From NCBI GenBank assembly GCA_044221445.1, contig JBGAPF010000009.1:1-64000 (forward strand): a DNA stretch of 64,000 bases, read 5' to 3'. Positions 33,028-42,425 of the stretch are shown in pieces (the first letter of the stretch is position 1; every line of letters starts with the position of its first letter). A program made the translations under genes and the position numbers. The notes under the pieces were generated by a model, which was not told where the DNA came from, made no database searches, and worked only from the letters and a program-made list of their open reading frames with translations. Source of the stretch: JBDHTS01 sp044221445. GTDB taxonomy: Bacteria > Pseudomonadota > Alphaproteobacteria > Micavibrionales > Micavibrionaceae.

Positions 33028-34134
33028 ATGGTCGATAAGATCCGAAAAATCACCGTTACGTTCATTCTCCCTTCGTTTTACGCGGGCGGGGCGGAACGGG
33101 TCATGATCACGTTGATGAACGGCCTAGACCGCGCTTCCTTTGCCCCTTCATTGATCGCCGTCAATAATACAGGGACATTAAGAAATCTCGTCGATGCCGA
33201 TATACCGGTGACGGCCTTAAGTGAAAAACGGCGCGTGGCGGCCAGCGTGCCGGCATTGTTGAAAGCTCTTAAAGCCAGCCATCCCGATATTGTCATATCA
33301 ACAATGACGCATTTAAATTTTGCTGTCCTTTCCTTAAAGCCGTTTTTTCTGAAGACGAAATTCATTGTAAGGGAAGCCGTTACGCCGTCTTATCTGCTCG
33401 CGAACCATTCCCGGAAGGCATGGTTTATAAAGCTTCTGTACCGGGTTTTATACCCCTGGGCCCATATCGTGCTGTCGCCCACGGCTCTGGTGTCCGCTGA
33501 ATATGAATCCTTGCTGGGGTTGCGGCTGAAAACCCACCGCACTCTTCATAACCCTGTCGATATACAGAAAATCCGGTCTTTCCGTTTACAGCCGCGCGAC
33601 GCTTATGAACAAAGCCGCGTTCATTTTGTGTGTGCAGGGCGCTTGCACTCTCAAAAGGGGTTCGATCGTTTAATAGAAGCGCTGCCTCGTCTTGATACAC
33701 CCTGCGGCTGGAGTATGACGATTATCGGCGAAGGCGTCGAACACCAGACTCTTGAGCGGCTTATTTATACACTTGGATTGGAAAACAAGGTGACGTTGGC
33801 AGGTTTTTCCGACGCACCCTGGCCCGTCATCGCTGCCGCCGACTGTTTTCTGTTGCCGTCGCGCTGGGAGGGATTGCCGAATGTGGCGCTTGAATCGCTG
33901 GCATGCGGTACGCCCGTCATCGCATCGCGCGAAGCCGGCGGCATAGGTGAAATTGCTGCGCTGGCAGAGCCTGGATCGGTTCAGCTGGCAGACGATATGA
34001 ATGATTTTCTGCACAAAATGGAAGCGGTAAAGCCAGATCCTGTAAACGCTTACCGCAGAACATTGCTGCCCGAAGAATTCCACGGCGAGGTCATCAGCGA
34101 ACGTTTCGCCTGTCTGCTGCGTTCTCTTAGCTGA
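33028..34134 (+). CDS. GT4-family glycosyltransferase
   Basis: A 368-residue GT-B glycosyltransferase. The N-terminal acceptor half has FYAGGAERVMITLMNGL; the C-terminal half has CAGRLHSQKGFDRLIEAL, then LLPSRWEGLPNVALESLACG, the donor-binding region with the EX7E motif. Donor and acceptor are unknown, but neighbouring genes make UDP-sugar acids. GGAG lies 8 bases upstream. It is divergent from the dehydrogenase and overlaps the end of the DNA ligase gene by 8 bases. Confidence 0.85.
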   Translation: MVDKIRKITVTFILPSFYAGGAERVMITLMNGLDRASFAPSLIAVNNTGTLRNLVDADIPVTALSEKRRVAASVPALLKALKASHPDIVISTMTHLNFAVLSLKPFFLKTKFIVREAVTPSYLLANHSRKAWFIKLLYRVLYPWAHIVLSPTALVSAEYESLLGLRLKTHRTLHNPVDIQKIRSFRLQPRDAYEQSRVHFVCAGRLHSQKGFDRLIEALPRLDTPCGWSMTIIGEGVEHQTLERLIYTLGLENKVTLAGFSDAPWPVIAAADCFLLPSRWEGLPNVALESLACGTPVIASREAGGIGEIAALAEPGSVQLADDMNDFLHKMEAVKPDPVNAYRRTLLPEEFHGEVISERFACLLRSLS

Positions 34135-35695
34135 TAAAAGTCTGTACGTTTTCCAGCGTATCCGCCTGCTGGGCCGGCTTGTCCCAGCGGATGCGGTTTA
34201 TGCGCGGGAAGCGCAGGGCAACGCCTGATTTATGGCGAACGCTTATATGGGCGCTGTCAAACGCCACCTCGAACACCAGTTCTTTTTTGACTTCCCGCAC
34301 CGGCCCGAAGGTTTCAATTGTATTATTGCGCACCCATTTATCGAGATGCTTCAGTTCCTCGTCGGTGAATCCGAAATAGGCTTTGCCGATGGGGACGATC
34401 TCGTTCCCTTTCCAGACACCGAACGTGTAATCGGAATAATAACTGGAACGTTTGCCGTGGCCACGCTGGGCATACATTAAAACGGCGTCGAGCAGGCGCG
34501 GGTCGCGCTTCCATTTGTACCAATATCCCTTGGGTCGGCCCGCCAGATAAGGGCTCATGCGATGCTTTATCATCACCCCTTCATGGCCGTGTTCATCGGC
34601 CCCTTTGTTCCGGATAGAGGCCAGTTCATCCCAGGTCTTGAAATCGATGACAGGCGACAGATCCAGATTCGTCTGCGCATTTTTCTGCAGCCATTGCTGC
34701 AGTCTTTGGCGTCTTTTGTGCAGCGGCAATTCGCGGATATCCTCATCGCCATCGAACAGCATATCATAGACGCGGACAAAGGCAGGAAATTCCTGAATCT
34801 GCTTCGTGGAAACGGTTTTCCGGTTCAGCCTTTGCTGCAGGGCATTGAAGGACATCGCATCAAAATTGGCGCCTGCCAACAACTCTCCGTCGAGCACGGC
34901 GGACCCTTTAAGCGTGTCCATAACGTCCGGAAAAGCGCCCGATATATTATCGCCTGTCCGGCTGAACATGCGGCGGTTCTGGTCATCGAAGATCAGCTGG
35001 ACGCGGATGCCGTCCCACTTCCATTCAACCTGGAAATCTTCAGGTTTCAGGACAAGAAAATCCTTCTCCTCATCGATCGGATGAGACAGCATCATGGGAT
35101 GGAAGGTGTGATTGCGATGGATTTCCGGCGCGTCGGCTTTGCCTTCCAGCCACGCGAACAGTGGTTCGTAGGGCAGCGGGACGCCGTGCCAGACTTTTTC
35201 CACTTCCTGCAGATCCATATTGCCTATGGCGGCCAGCGCCGTCCGGGCCAGGCGCGCCGATACGCCGACACGCAGGCCGCCCGTAACAAGCTTGATCAGC
35301 GCCCAGCGTTCGCTGGCCGTCGCCCGGCTCAGCAAGTCGTGAAGCAAAGCGGGAATGTCGGATTTCGAAGTGTTTTCCATCAGGGAAATCACATCCGCGA
35401 CGCCGGGGAGGCCGCCTTCCTTCCGGTGCGGCCAGATCAGGGACACGGTCTCGGCAAGGTCGCCCACGTAATCATGGGAAATGCTGAAAAGCATGGGATC
35501 GACCTGATCCAGCACCAGGGATTTCAAAACATTGGGTTTGACCTGCCGCAAAGTCAGTTCGCCCGTCAGCGAGGCAAGCGCAAAGCCGCGGTCTGGATCG
35601 GGCGTGGCTTTGAAATACGCTTCAAGCGCTTCCAGCTTGCGATTGCGGGATGGTGTCAGGACAAGTGTTTCCAGAAGGGCGGCGAAAGATTTCAT
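34127..35695 (-). CDS. ATP-dependent DNA ligase of the Lhr-Lig-Exo-Pde cassette
   Basis: A 522-residue ligase. The nucleotidyl-accepting lysine is Lys226 in EWKWDGIRVQL. Motif IV appears as GHEGVMIKH, and motif V as YWYKWKRD, followed by an OB domain. The N-terminal ~200-residue domain is typical of the 'cisplatin damage response' ligases. It starts 3 bases after the exonuclease stop, in one operon, and acts with the helicase and phosphoesterase next door in DNA repair. Confidence 0.92.
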   Translation of the reverse strand: MKSFAALLETLVLTPSRNRKLEALEAYFKATPDPDRGFALASLTGELTLRQVKPNVLKSLVLDQVDPMLFSISHDYVGDLAETVSLIWPHRKEGGLPGVADVISLMENTSKSDIPALLHDLLSRATASERWALIKLVTGGLRVGVSARLARTALAAIGNMDLQEVEKVWHGVPLPYEPLFAWLEGKADAPEIHRNHTFHPMMLSHPIDEEKDFLVLKPEDFQVEWKWDGIRVQLIFDDQNRRMFSRTGDNISGAFPDVMDTLKGSAVLDGELLAGANFDAMSFNALQQRLNRKTVSTKQIQEFPAFVRVYDMLFDGDEDIRELPLHKRRQRLQQWLQKNAQTNLDLSPVIDFKTWDELASIRNKGADEHGHEGVMIKHRMSPYLAGRPKGYWYKWKRDPRLLDAVLMYAQRGHGKRSSYYSDYTFGVWKGNEIVPIGKAYFGFTDEELKHLDKWVRNNTIETFGPVREVKKELVFEVAFDSAHISVRHKSGVALRFPRINRIRWDKPAQQADTLENVQTFIS

Positions 35696-35698
35696 CGG

Positions 35699-36685
35699 TC
35701 ATTCATCCGATTCATCTTCGTACTGCAGAGCGAGCGGCCGGGCGTTCAGGCCCATTTTCTGGCATTGATAGATCAACGCATCGTCGCGGCCATGGGTTAC
35801 CCAGATTTCCCCCGCTTCCGTTTCTTCTATCGTGGCCAGCAACTCGTTCCAGTCCGCATGGTCGGAAATCACCAGGGGCAGTTCCACGCCCCTTTGCCGC
35901 GCTCTCTGCCGGACCATCATCCAGCCAGACGCGTTGCAGATGACCGGATCGTTCATGCGGCGCGCCCACCGGTCCTGCAAGGCCGAAGGCGGGGCAAGGA
36001 CAATCTGGCCGTCGAAGGTTTCCTTTGGCAGACCGGTCGCCTTGCGGACATCGCCCAGATCGACGCCGAGGCGCTGGTATAGATTGCACAGGCCTTCATG
36101 GGCGCCATGAAGATAAAGAGGCGCATCGTAAGCGTTGTTGCGCAGCAATTTGATCAGTCTCTGGCATTTTCCAAGCGAATAGCAGCCGATGACATGCGTG
36201 CGATTCGGCTGGGCGGCTACGCTCGCCATAAGCTTTCGGACTTCGCCGTCAGGGTCGGGATGCTGGAAGACCGGCAGGGCAAAGGTTGCTTCGGTCACGA
36301 AAACATCGCAGCGGAGAGGTTCGAAGGCCGGACAGGTAGGATCCAGCATTCTTTTGTAATCACCGGATACGACGATACGCCGTCCCTTGTAATGTAACAG
36401 AACCTGCGCGCTGCCCAGGATGTGTCCGGCCGGATGAAGGCTTACGGTGACACCGTCGAGGTCGACGGTTTCTCCGTACGGAAGGGCCTGAAACGATCCG
36501 GCGCAATCTTTTCCATATCTTTGCTTCATGATTTCTATCGTTTCCGGAGTCGCCAGAACGGCTTCATGGCCGGAGCGGGCGTGATCGGCATGGCCGTGGG
36601 TGATAATGGCGCGTTTCTTTGGCCACTGAGGATCGATAAACGTGTCGGCGGGTTCTATATATAAATCATGGCGCAGGAAGTTCAT
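35699..36685 (-). CDS. Ligase-associated MBL-fold DNA exonuclease
   Basis: A 328-residue metallo-beta-lactamase/beta-CASP-type nuclease. The metal motif is ITHGHADHARSG, with further ligands in HPAGHILGSAQV and SGDY. It belongs to the exonuclease group linked to ATP-dependent ligase and Lhr. The start at 36685 gives the family's usual beginning (MNFLRHDLYIEP). It overlaps the divergent Lhr gene start by 18 bases. Confidence 0.88.
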   Translation of the reverse strand: MNFLRHDLYIEPADTFIDPQWPKKRAIITHGHADHARSGHEAVLATPETIEIMKQRYGKDCAGSFQALPYGETVDLDGVTVSLHPAGHILGSAQVLLHYKGRRIVVSGDYKRMLDPTCPAFEPLRCDVFVTEATFALPVFQHPDPDGEVRKLMASVAAQPNRTHVIGCYSLGKCQRLIKLLRNNAYDAPLYLHGAHEGLCNLYQRLGVDLGDVRKATGLPKETFDGQIVLAPPSALQDRWARRMNDPVICNASGWMMVRQRARQRGVELPLVISDHADWNELLATIEETEAGEIWVTHGRDDALIYQCQKMGLNARPLALQYEDESDE

Positions 36686-39145
36686 CTGAAGACAGATAGG
36701 GTGCAATCCCTTAAAATTCCAGAGCTTCTGGCCGCGCACCCTCTGACAGGCTGGCTAGAAGCTAAAGGCTGGAACTGGCATCCGCATCAGCTGGATGTCC
36801 TGCGCGAAGCGGGCGCAGGACGCGACGTTCTGCTGATGGCGCCGACGGGCGCGGGCAAGACACTGGCCGGCTTCCTTCCGTCCATCATCTCATTGTCAGA
36901 GCCCGATGCTCCGGCAGGCGTGTTGCACACGCTTTATATTTCTCCCCTGAAGGCGCTCGCGGTTGACGTGCATCGCAATCTGACACGGCCCATCGAAGAC
37001 CTCAGACTCCCGATTTCGGTCGAAACGCGCACCGGCGACACGCCGGCCGCCAAACGCCAGAGGCAAAAGACAAAGCCGCCGCAAATGCTGATGACGACGC
37101 CGGAAAGCCTGGCGCTCCTGATTTCCTATGAAGAGGCTCCCGCGTATTTCAGGCACCTGCGGTATATCATCGTCGACGAGCTTCATGCGCTGATGCATTC
37201 GAAACGGGGCGACCTGATGAGCCTCGCGCTTGCGCGACTGGACACCATAGCTCCTGGCGCCTCCCGGATCGGGTTGTCCGCCACGCTCGATGACGCGCGG
37301 ACGGCCCAGGAGTATTTCTGCAGGACGGGGCGCGGCGTTATCGTCCGGGCTCCCGACCGCATCAAGCCGGATATCGAGATCCTCCGCACCGACATGCGGA
37401 TGCCGTGGTCCGGCCACATGGCGATCTATGCGCTGCCCGAAGTCTATGCGCGGGTACGCGAAGCGAAAATGACCGTGGTGTTCGTCAATACCCGGGCCCA
37501 GTCCGAACTGATCTTTCAGGAACTGTGGAAGATCAACGACGACAATCTGAAAATTGCCCTGCATCATGGAAGCCTGGAACGCGATCTGCGGCGCAAGGTC
37601 GAACAGCAGATGGCGGCTGGGGCGCTCGATTGCGTTGTCGCGACCTCGTCGCTCGATCTGGGCCTCGACTGGGCCGATGTCGATCTTGTGATCCAGATCG
37701 GCGCCCCGAAAGGGGTTTCAAGGCTGCTGCAAAGGATCGGGCGGTCGAACCACCGGCTGGACGCGCCGAGCCGGGCCATACTGGTACCCGCCAGCCGGTT
37801 CGAATATCTTGAATGCGTCGCGGCGGTCGACGCCATAAGGCGTGGAGAGCTCGACGGGCCTGTACCGAAGGCGGGCGGCATAGACGTCCTGGCCCAGCAT
37901 ATTTTCGGCACGGCCTGCGCGGCGCCTTTTGACCCGCTGATCCTTTATGACGAGGTCAGAAAGGCATGGCCTTACCGTAATCTGTCCAGCAAGGATTTCG
38001 CCGATACGCTGCATTTCGTCAAGGACGGCGGCTATGCGCTGAAAGCCTATGACCGCTTCGCGCGCCTGATCCAGGATGACGAAGGCCGTTACCGGGTCAG
38101 CAGCCCCGCTTTCCTGCGTCAGTACCGGATGAATATCGGCACCATCGTCGAGGCGCCGATGCTCAAGGTCAAAATGAAGCATAAGACACTCGGCAAGGTC
38201 GAGGAATGGTTCATTCAGGGATTAAGCCCTGGCGATACGTTCCTGTTCGGCGGGCGCGTGCTGCGCTTCGACGGTCTCCGCGATATGGCCGTCATGGTCA
38301 CGCCGACGCGCGACGATACGCCCAAGATCCCGTCTTATGACGGCGGCAAACTGCCGATGTCCACGCATCTGTCCGTTATCGTCCGGGCGCTTCTCAACGA
38401 TCCTTCGGAATGGGACCAGTTTCCCGAAGGCGTAGGGGACTGGCTGCGGCTTCAGGCAAAGCAGTCGGCACTGCCGTCGCCGGAGGGGCTTCTGGTCGAA
38501 ACTTTTGCCCGCGGCGGACGGTTTTACCTGGTGGCCTATGGGTTCGAAGGACGCGCCGCCCATCATACGCTTGGATTTCTCCTGGCCCGCAGGATGCAGC
38601 GTTTCGGATACAAGCCTCTTGGGTTCGTGGCGACGGATTATGCGCTGGCCTGCTGGTCGCTGAAAGAGCCGCTGGATGTAGACGGCCTCTTCAGCCAGGA
38701 CATGATGACGGACGATCTTGCGGAATGGATGCAGGATACGCCCCTGCTGAAGCGCCTGTTCCGGGAGGTGGCTGTCATAGGAGGGCTGATAGAGCGCCGT
38801 CATCCGGGCCATCAGAAGACCGGGCGGCAGATGACATTCAGTTCGGACCTGATCTATGACGTCCTGAGGAAATACGAGCCCGGACATGTGCTTCTGCGCG
38901 CCGCGCACCAGGATGCTTCGGGCGGGCTGGTCGATCTTGAACGCCTGGGGCGATTTCTTTTGCGGATTGAAGGTAAAATTAACCATATCAGGCTGAAACG
39001 GGTTTCCCCGCTGGCCGTCCCCCTTCTGCTCGAAATCAGCAAGGAAACGATTCACAAAGACGTGGCGGGCGAGTATTATCTGCAGGATCTGGAGCGTGAG
39101 CTTCTCAGCGAGGCAGGAATAGAAACGGCGAATGACGCGGATTGA
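36668..39145 (+). CDS. Ligase-associated Lhr-type DEXH helicase
   Basis: An 825-residue superfamily 2 helicase. Walker A MAPTGAGKT with Lys64, DELH box in IIVDELHALMHS, motif III GLSATLDD, and motif VI in LLQRIGRSNHRLD. The Lhr core C-terminal region follows (winged helix and beta-barrel). Shorter than mycobacterial Lhr and matching the ligase-associated subgroup. It unwinds RNA:DNA or DNA duplexes in repair. PdeM follows with a 14-base overlap. Confidence 0.92.
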   Translation: MAQEVHLKTDRVQSLKIPELLAAHPLTGWLEAKGWNWHPHQLDVLREAGAGRDVLLMAPTGAGKTLAGFLPSIISLSEPDAPAGVLHTLYISPLKALAVDVHRNLTRPIEDLRLPISVETRTGDTPAAKRQRQKTKPPQMLMTTPESLALLISYEEAPAYFRHLRYIIVDELHALMHSKRGDLMSLALARLDTIAPGASRIGLSATLDDARTAQEYFCRTGRGVIVRAPDRIKPDIEILRTDMRMPWSGHMAIYALPEVYARVREAKMTVVFVNTRAQSELIFQELWKINDDNLKIALHHGSLERDLRRKVEQQMAAGALDCVVATSSLDLGLDWADVDLVIQIGAPKGVSRLLQRIGRSNHRLDAPSRAILVPASRFEYLECVAAVDAIRRGELDGPVPKAGGIDVLAQHIFGTACAAPFDPLILYDEVRKAWPYRNLSSKDFADTLHFVKDGGYALKAYDRFARLIQDDEGRYRVSSPAFLRQYRMNIGTIVEAPMLKVKMKHKTLGKVEEWFIQGLSPGDTFLFGGRVLRFDGLRDMAVMVTPTRDDTPKIPSYDGGKLPMSTHLSVIVRALLNDPSEWDQFPEGVGDWLRLQAKQSALPSPEGLLVETFARGGRFYLVAYGFEGRAAHHTLGFLLARRMQRFGYKPLGFVATDYALACWSLKEPLDVDGLFSQDMMTDDLAEWMQDTPLLKRLFREVAVIGGLIERRHPGHQKTGRQMTFSSDLIYDVLRKYEPGHVLLRAAHQDASGGLVDLERLGRFLLRIEGKINHIRLKRVSPLAVPLLLEISKETIHKDVAGEYYLQDLERELLSEAGIETANDAD

Positions 39146-39797
39146 GTTTTCAGGACAGCATTTCACCTTAAGCCCCGAAGGGGTTTTATACTGGCACGAG
39201 GAGTCGATGCTGGTGGTGTCCGATCTCCATCTGGAGAAGGGGTCGCATTTTGCAATGCGGGGCCAGTTTCTCCCTCCTTATGACAGCCGCGAAACGCTTG
39301 AACGCCTGTGCAGGATCGTGGATTCTTCCAGCGCTTCACGGCTTTTACTGCTGGGGGACAGTTTCCATGACACCGCCGCGCATGAACGGTTGAGCTTCAG
39401 CGAACAGGATCTGCTTGAAGATATCTGCGCCGCCCGGCAGACGATATGGGTGCAGGGAAACCATGACGGCAGCTATGTGCCAGCCAGGGCTCAGTCCTGC
39501 GAGGTGTTTTCACTGGGCGGGCTGACGTTCAGGCACGAAGCGAGGCCAGGTGCTGTAGCGGAGATCAGCGGCCATTTCCACCCTTGCGCCGAAATCAACC
39601 ATAAAGGCGGTTTCGTCCGTAAACGCTGTTTTATCGAAGACGGGGCGAAACTGGTCCTTCCCGCTTTCGGCGCCTATACGGGCGGCATGGACGTGCGGCA
39701 TGAAAGCATCGCCGGGCATTTTTCGGGCAGCTATCGCGTCCACATCATGGGGCTGGATAAAATATACACCCTGACGGGCGAGCGTCTCGCCGCCTGA
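39132..39797 (+). CDS. pdeM: Ligase-associated DNA-repair phosphoesterase PdeM
   Basis: A 221-residue metallophosphoesterase with VSDLHLEKGSHFA, LLGDSFHD, GNHDG and SGHFHPC motifs. This combination and the neighbours identify the ligase-associated endonuclease/phosphoesterase (PdeM or Pde). It completes the four-gene cassette, and its start overlaps the end of lhr. ATG 39132 has GAATAGAAACGGCG upstream, without a clear ribosome binding site, consistent with coupled translation. Confidence 0.9.
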   Translation: MTRIEFSGQHFTLSPEGVLYWHEESMLVVSDLHLEKGSHFAMRGQFLPPYDSRETLERLCRIVDSSSASRLLLLGDSFHDTAAHERLSFSEQDLLEDICAARQTIWVQGNHDGSYVPARAQSCEVFSLGGLTFRHEARPGAVAEISGHFHPCAEINHKGGFVRKRCFIEDGAKLVLPAFGAYTGGMDVRHESIAGHFSGSYRVHIMGLDKIYTLTGERLAA

Positions 39798-39798
39798 G

Positions 39799-41028
39799 TC
39801 AGTTTTCGCCTGTCATCTGCGCCACCGTCAAAACGTCCGGTTTAGCCGCGTTAAGGTTCGACTGCCTGTCGACCGACGGCGCGGCGCGGACGGTGGCGCG
39901 GTACATCGCGAAAATGCCGATGATCGCGAAAATAAGACCCAGCACCAGAAAATAGGAATCCGTACCAAAAGCGCCCATCACGCCCGTCGACAGCATAGGC
40001 CCCACAATGGCCCCGGCGCCGTTCATCATGAGCATGGCGCTGGACGCCGCGACATATTGATGCGGTTCCAGGTGGTCGTTGGTATAGGCCGTGCACAGGC
40101 CGTAAATCGTCATGGAAAATCCACCCATCATAAAGGCGCAGATATAGAGGGGTATGTTGCTTGAAAGACCGGATACGGCAAAGCAGAGCAGGGCGCTGAC
40201 GGTCGACGCAAGGCTGACCAGAATGATAAGTTTGCGCCGCCCCAGCCGGTCTGACAGATAACCGATCGGCAACTGAAACAACACGCCGCCCGCGACGATG
40301 GCCGCCATGAACGTGGAGATATCCCTTAGATCGAAACCGCGCCGCGCGGCATAGACGGCGCCGATGGACAGCGTAATACTGTTGGCAAGACCGCAAAACA
40401 TGACGGCAAAAGCGCCGAGCGGCGACACCGCCCAGAGTTCGCGCAGCTTCATGCCCTTGGCGTTTGCAGTTTCCGGCGCGGAACGTTTGCTCAGGGCGAT
40501 CGGCACGATGGACAGGGAAATGAAAATGGAAGCCAGTATGAACAGCCGTTCAGTATGGGGGTCGTCGACATTCAGCAGGAACTGCCCGGCAACCATGCCG
40601 AGATAGGTGGTGAGAAGGTAAAGCGCGAGGATTTTTCCTCGTGTCTCCTTTGTCGCCATATGGTTCAGCCAGCTCTCGACGACGATGTAAAGACCGGCAT
40701 AGGCAAAACCGGAAAACATCCGCACCACAGGCCATACCGCGGGCAGAACGAACAGGCCGTGCATCAGCACGGACACGGACGCGAGCGCGGCCAGCGCCGT
40801 AAAGACGCGGATATGGCCGACGTTTTTCATCAGGACAGGGACAAGCTTCGTGCCGCTCATATACCCCGCATAGTACATGGACATGATCACGCCGGTGACC
40901 AGCGCGCTGAAACCCTCTTCGGTCGCGCGCACACCAAGCAGCGTACCCTGCAGGCCGTTGCCAACCATCATCATCGCCAGGCCGAAAAACAGGGGCCAGG
41001 CGGTCATCAGGGCGCGTTGCAGGGGCAT
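39799..41028 (-). CDS. MFS transporter
   Basis: A 409-residue transporter with about 12 hydrophobic segments. The second-half motif GYLSDRLGRRKLIIL matches the major facilitator loop signature. The N-terminal half resembles YcaD-type MFS proteins (MYYAGYMSGTKL, WLNHMA). Substrate is unknown. The stop lies one base past the end of the convergent pdeM gene. Confidence 0.88.
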   Translation of the reverse strand: MPLQRALMTAWPLFFGLAMMMVGNGLQGTLLGVRATEEGFSALVTGVIMSMYYAGYMSGTKLVPVLMKNVGHIRVFTALAALASVSVLMHGLFVLPAVWPVVRMFSGFAYAGLYIVVESWLNHMATKETRGKILALYLLTTYLGMVAGQFLLNVDDPHTERLFILASIFISLSIVPIALSKRSAPETANAKGMKLRELWAVSPLGAFAVMFCGLANSITLSIGAVYAARRGFDLRDISTFMAAIVAGGVLFQLPIGYLSDRLGRRKLIILVSLASTVSALLCFAVSGLSSNIPLYICAFMMGGFSMTIYGLCTAYTNDHLEPHQYVAASSAMLMMNGAGAIVGPMLSTGVMGAFGTDSYFLVLGLIFAIIGIFAMYRATVRAAPSVDRQSNLNAAKPDVLTVAQMTGEN

Positions 41029-41131
41029 ATCTGGATCCTTGGGAGAAAGTTACGCTGCAGACAAAATTGATGCGGCCCCAACATTCGTCAAAGGCCGCAT
41101 CAATTGAGATGGGAAATGCGAGTGGAAAGAT

Positions 41132-41281
41132 CTACTTCTTTTTCTTCGCAGCGACTTTTTTCTTCGCGGGGGATTTTTTCGTGGTCGCTTTTTTAGCAAC
41201 TTTCGCTACGGTTTTCTTCGCAGGTGCTTTTTTCTTAGCAGCCGGTTTCTTCGTAGCAGTCTTCTTTTTAGCAACAGCCAT
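41132..41281 (-). CDS. Histone H1-like Lys/Ala-rich protein
   Basis: A 49-residue protein made almost only of Lys, Ala, Pro and Thr (KKKTATKKPAAKKKAPAKK). Such proteins resemble the tail of bacterial histone H1-like proteins (AlgP/HctB/Hc1 type) and probably bind DNA non-specifically. ATG 41281 has GGAGGA upstream; the longer frame to 41395 has no such signal. Confidence 0.7.
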   Translation of the reverse strand: MAVAKKKTATKKPAAKKKAPAKKTVAKVAKKATTKKSPAKKKVAAKKKK

Positions 41282-41407
41282 TGTAGTTCCTCCATTAGGT
41301 TTCAAAATTCCCTCGAACGAGGGGGTGGGACAAGTCAGCATGTCCATTGCAGACATGGTTGCACATATTGTGTAATGAAATCTTAATTCTTGCAAGCGAT
41401 AAAGTAA

Positions 41408-41444
41408 AAGCCGGTTCCGCGGGAAAAACGGAACCGGCTTTTGG
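41408..41444 (-). terminator. Terminator of the Hsp20 gene
   Basis: AAAAGCCGGTTCCG / CGGAACCGGCTTTT, a 14-base perfect stem with short loop, 9 bases past the Hsp20 stop. Confidence 0.85.
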
Positions 41445-41452
41445 GATAATTT

Positions 41453-41926
41453 CTAGCCGTGCCTTATGTCGATACGCTTCGTTGTTTTCGTATCTTCTTT
41501 AGCTTTTGCGATTTCGATTTGAAGCACGCCATTGCGCATCGATGCGGTCACTTTGTTTTCATCGGCATCGCCGGGAAGTTGCAGCGCGCGGCTGAACCGA
41601 CCATACGTACGTTCGACTCGGTGCCATGTTTTTCCTTCTTCTTCGGCTTCCGACTGGCGTTCTCCTTTCAGAGTCAGGACGCCGTCATGGACGGTCAGTT
41701 CGATGTCTTTCTCATCGATGCCGGGCAATTCGGCGGAGATCATATACGAGGCCTGAGTTTCCGCCACATTCAGGCGAACGGACAGGTCGCCGATATTACC
41801 CGCGGGCGCAGACAGATTGCCGAGCGCATTGTGAAAAAGATTGTGAAAGACGCGGTCGAAATCGCCGAGACCAGTATTAACGTAGGACGTACGACGGCCG
41901 AATGGGATGAGGACTGATGAAGGCAT
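41453..41926 (-). CDS. Hsp20-family small heat-shock protein
   Basis: A 157-residue alpha-crystallin-type chaperone. The core domain runs from about residue 50 (DLSVRLNVAETQASYMISAE) to VLQIEIAK; it includes the conserved GVLTLKGER and the A-x-x-x-NGVL motif as ASMRNGVLQI. It binds unfolding proteins. ATG 41926 has AAAAGGAGA upstream. No sigma-32-like or CIRCE element is evident ahead of it. Confidence 0.9.
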   Translation of the reverse strand: MPSSVLIPFGRRTSYVNTGLGDFDRVFHNLFHNALGNLSAPAGNIGDLSVRLNVAETQASYMISAELPGIDEKDIELTVHDGVLTLKGERQSEAEEEGKTWHRVERTYGRFSRALQLPGDADENKVTASMRNGVLQIEIAKAKEDTKTTKRIDIRHG

Positions 41927-42065
41927 GAATAGTCTCCTTTTTTCCAACTTGGTTTAAGCTTTGGAAAGAAAACGGCCCCTTTTTGGCGACTGTTTCCTTT
42001 TTCAGTTCTGTCTACGAAGGAGGGACGGCCATGGATCAATAATAACAGTACAAAAAATTCAATAT

Positions 42066-42094
42066 TTGACTTTTTCATAACTTATTAACATAAT
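42066..42094 (+). promoter_or_regulatory. Sigma-70-type promoter of the 42.1-kb unit
   Basis: TTGACT (42066-42071), 17 bases, CATAAT (42089-42094), 46 bases before the GTG at 42141. Five of six bases match in each hexamer. Confidence 0.65.
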
Positions 42095-42140
42095 TAAACT
42101 ATAGTCAGGATGATATTTGTTAAATAAATGAGGGGTTAAC

Positions 42141-42425
42141 GTGTTCGAACGCTGCGATTTTGTCATGGGGCGCGATAATTCCATCGTCATCGTCATTCCC
42201 GAAATGCTGCCAAGGGCCGAAACTTATACTGTGTCGGTCAGCAGCCAGGACATCAAATTCCGCGCCGACTACGATAACATCGCCGAAATGTTCTATCATG
42301 ACAGTGAAGTTTTCAAGCGGATAGCCAGCGCGACCCAGGTCGGCCTGGTCGAATATCCGGGCACGGGGGATTTTCCCATGCATATCACCAATGTCGCCTA
42401 TGTCGAAGTGCGGAGGGTGGCATGA
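42141..42425 (+). CDS. Hypothetical protein, 94 aa
   Basis: Starts at GTG 42141 with AGGGG upstream and a good promoter. A small alpha/beta-looking protein without signal peptide, membrane segment or recognisable motif. It overlaps the next gene by ATGA, so the two products are probably made together. No family is recognised. Confidence 0.6.
   Translation: MFERCDFVMGRDNSIVIVIPEMLPRAETYTVSVSSQDIKFRADYDNIAEMFYHDSEVFKRIASATQVGLVEYPGTGDFPMHITNVAYVEVRRVA

Noticed and set aside
41380..41430. Possible EcfG promoter for the histone-like gene
   Set aside because: GGAAC is part of the Hsp20 terminator stem and no GTT lies at 16-17 bases.
42017..42039. AAGGAGGG followed by ATG-GAT-CAA-TAA, a three-codon frame
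   Set aside because: It lies upstream of the mapped-looking promoter for the next gene, so it is unlikely to be a leader peptide of that unit; probably chance or a relic.
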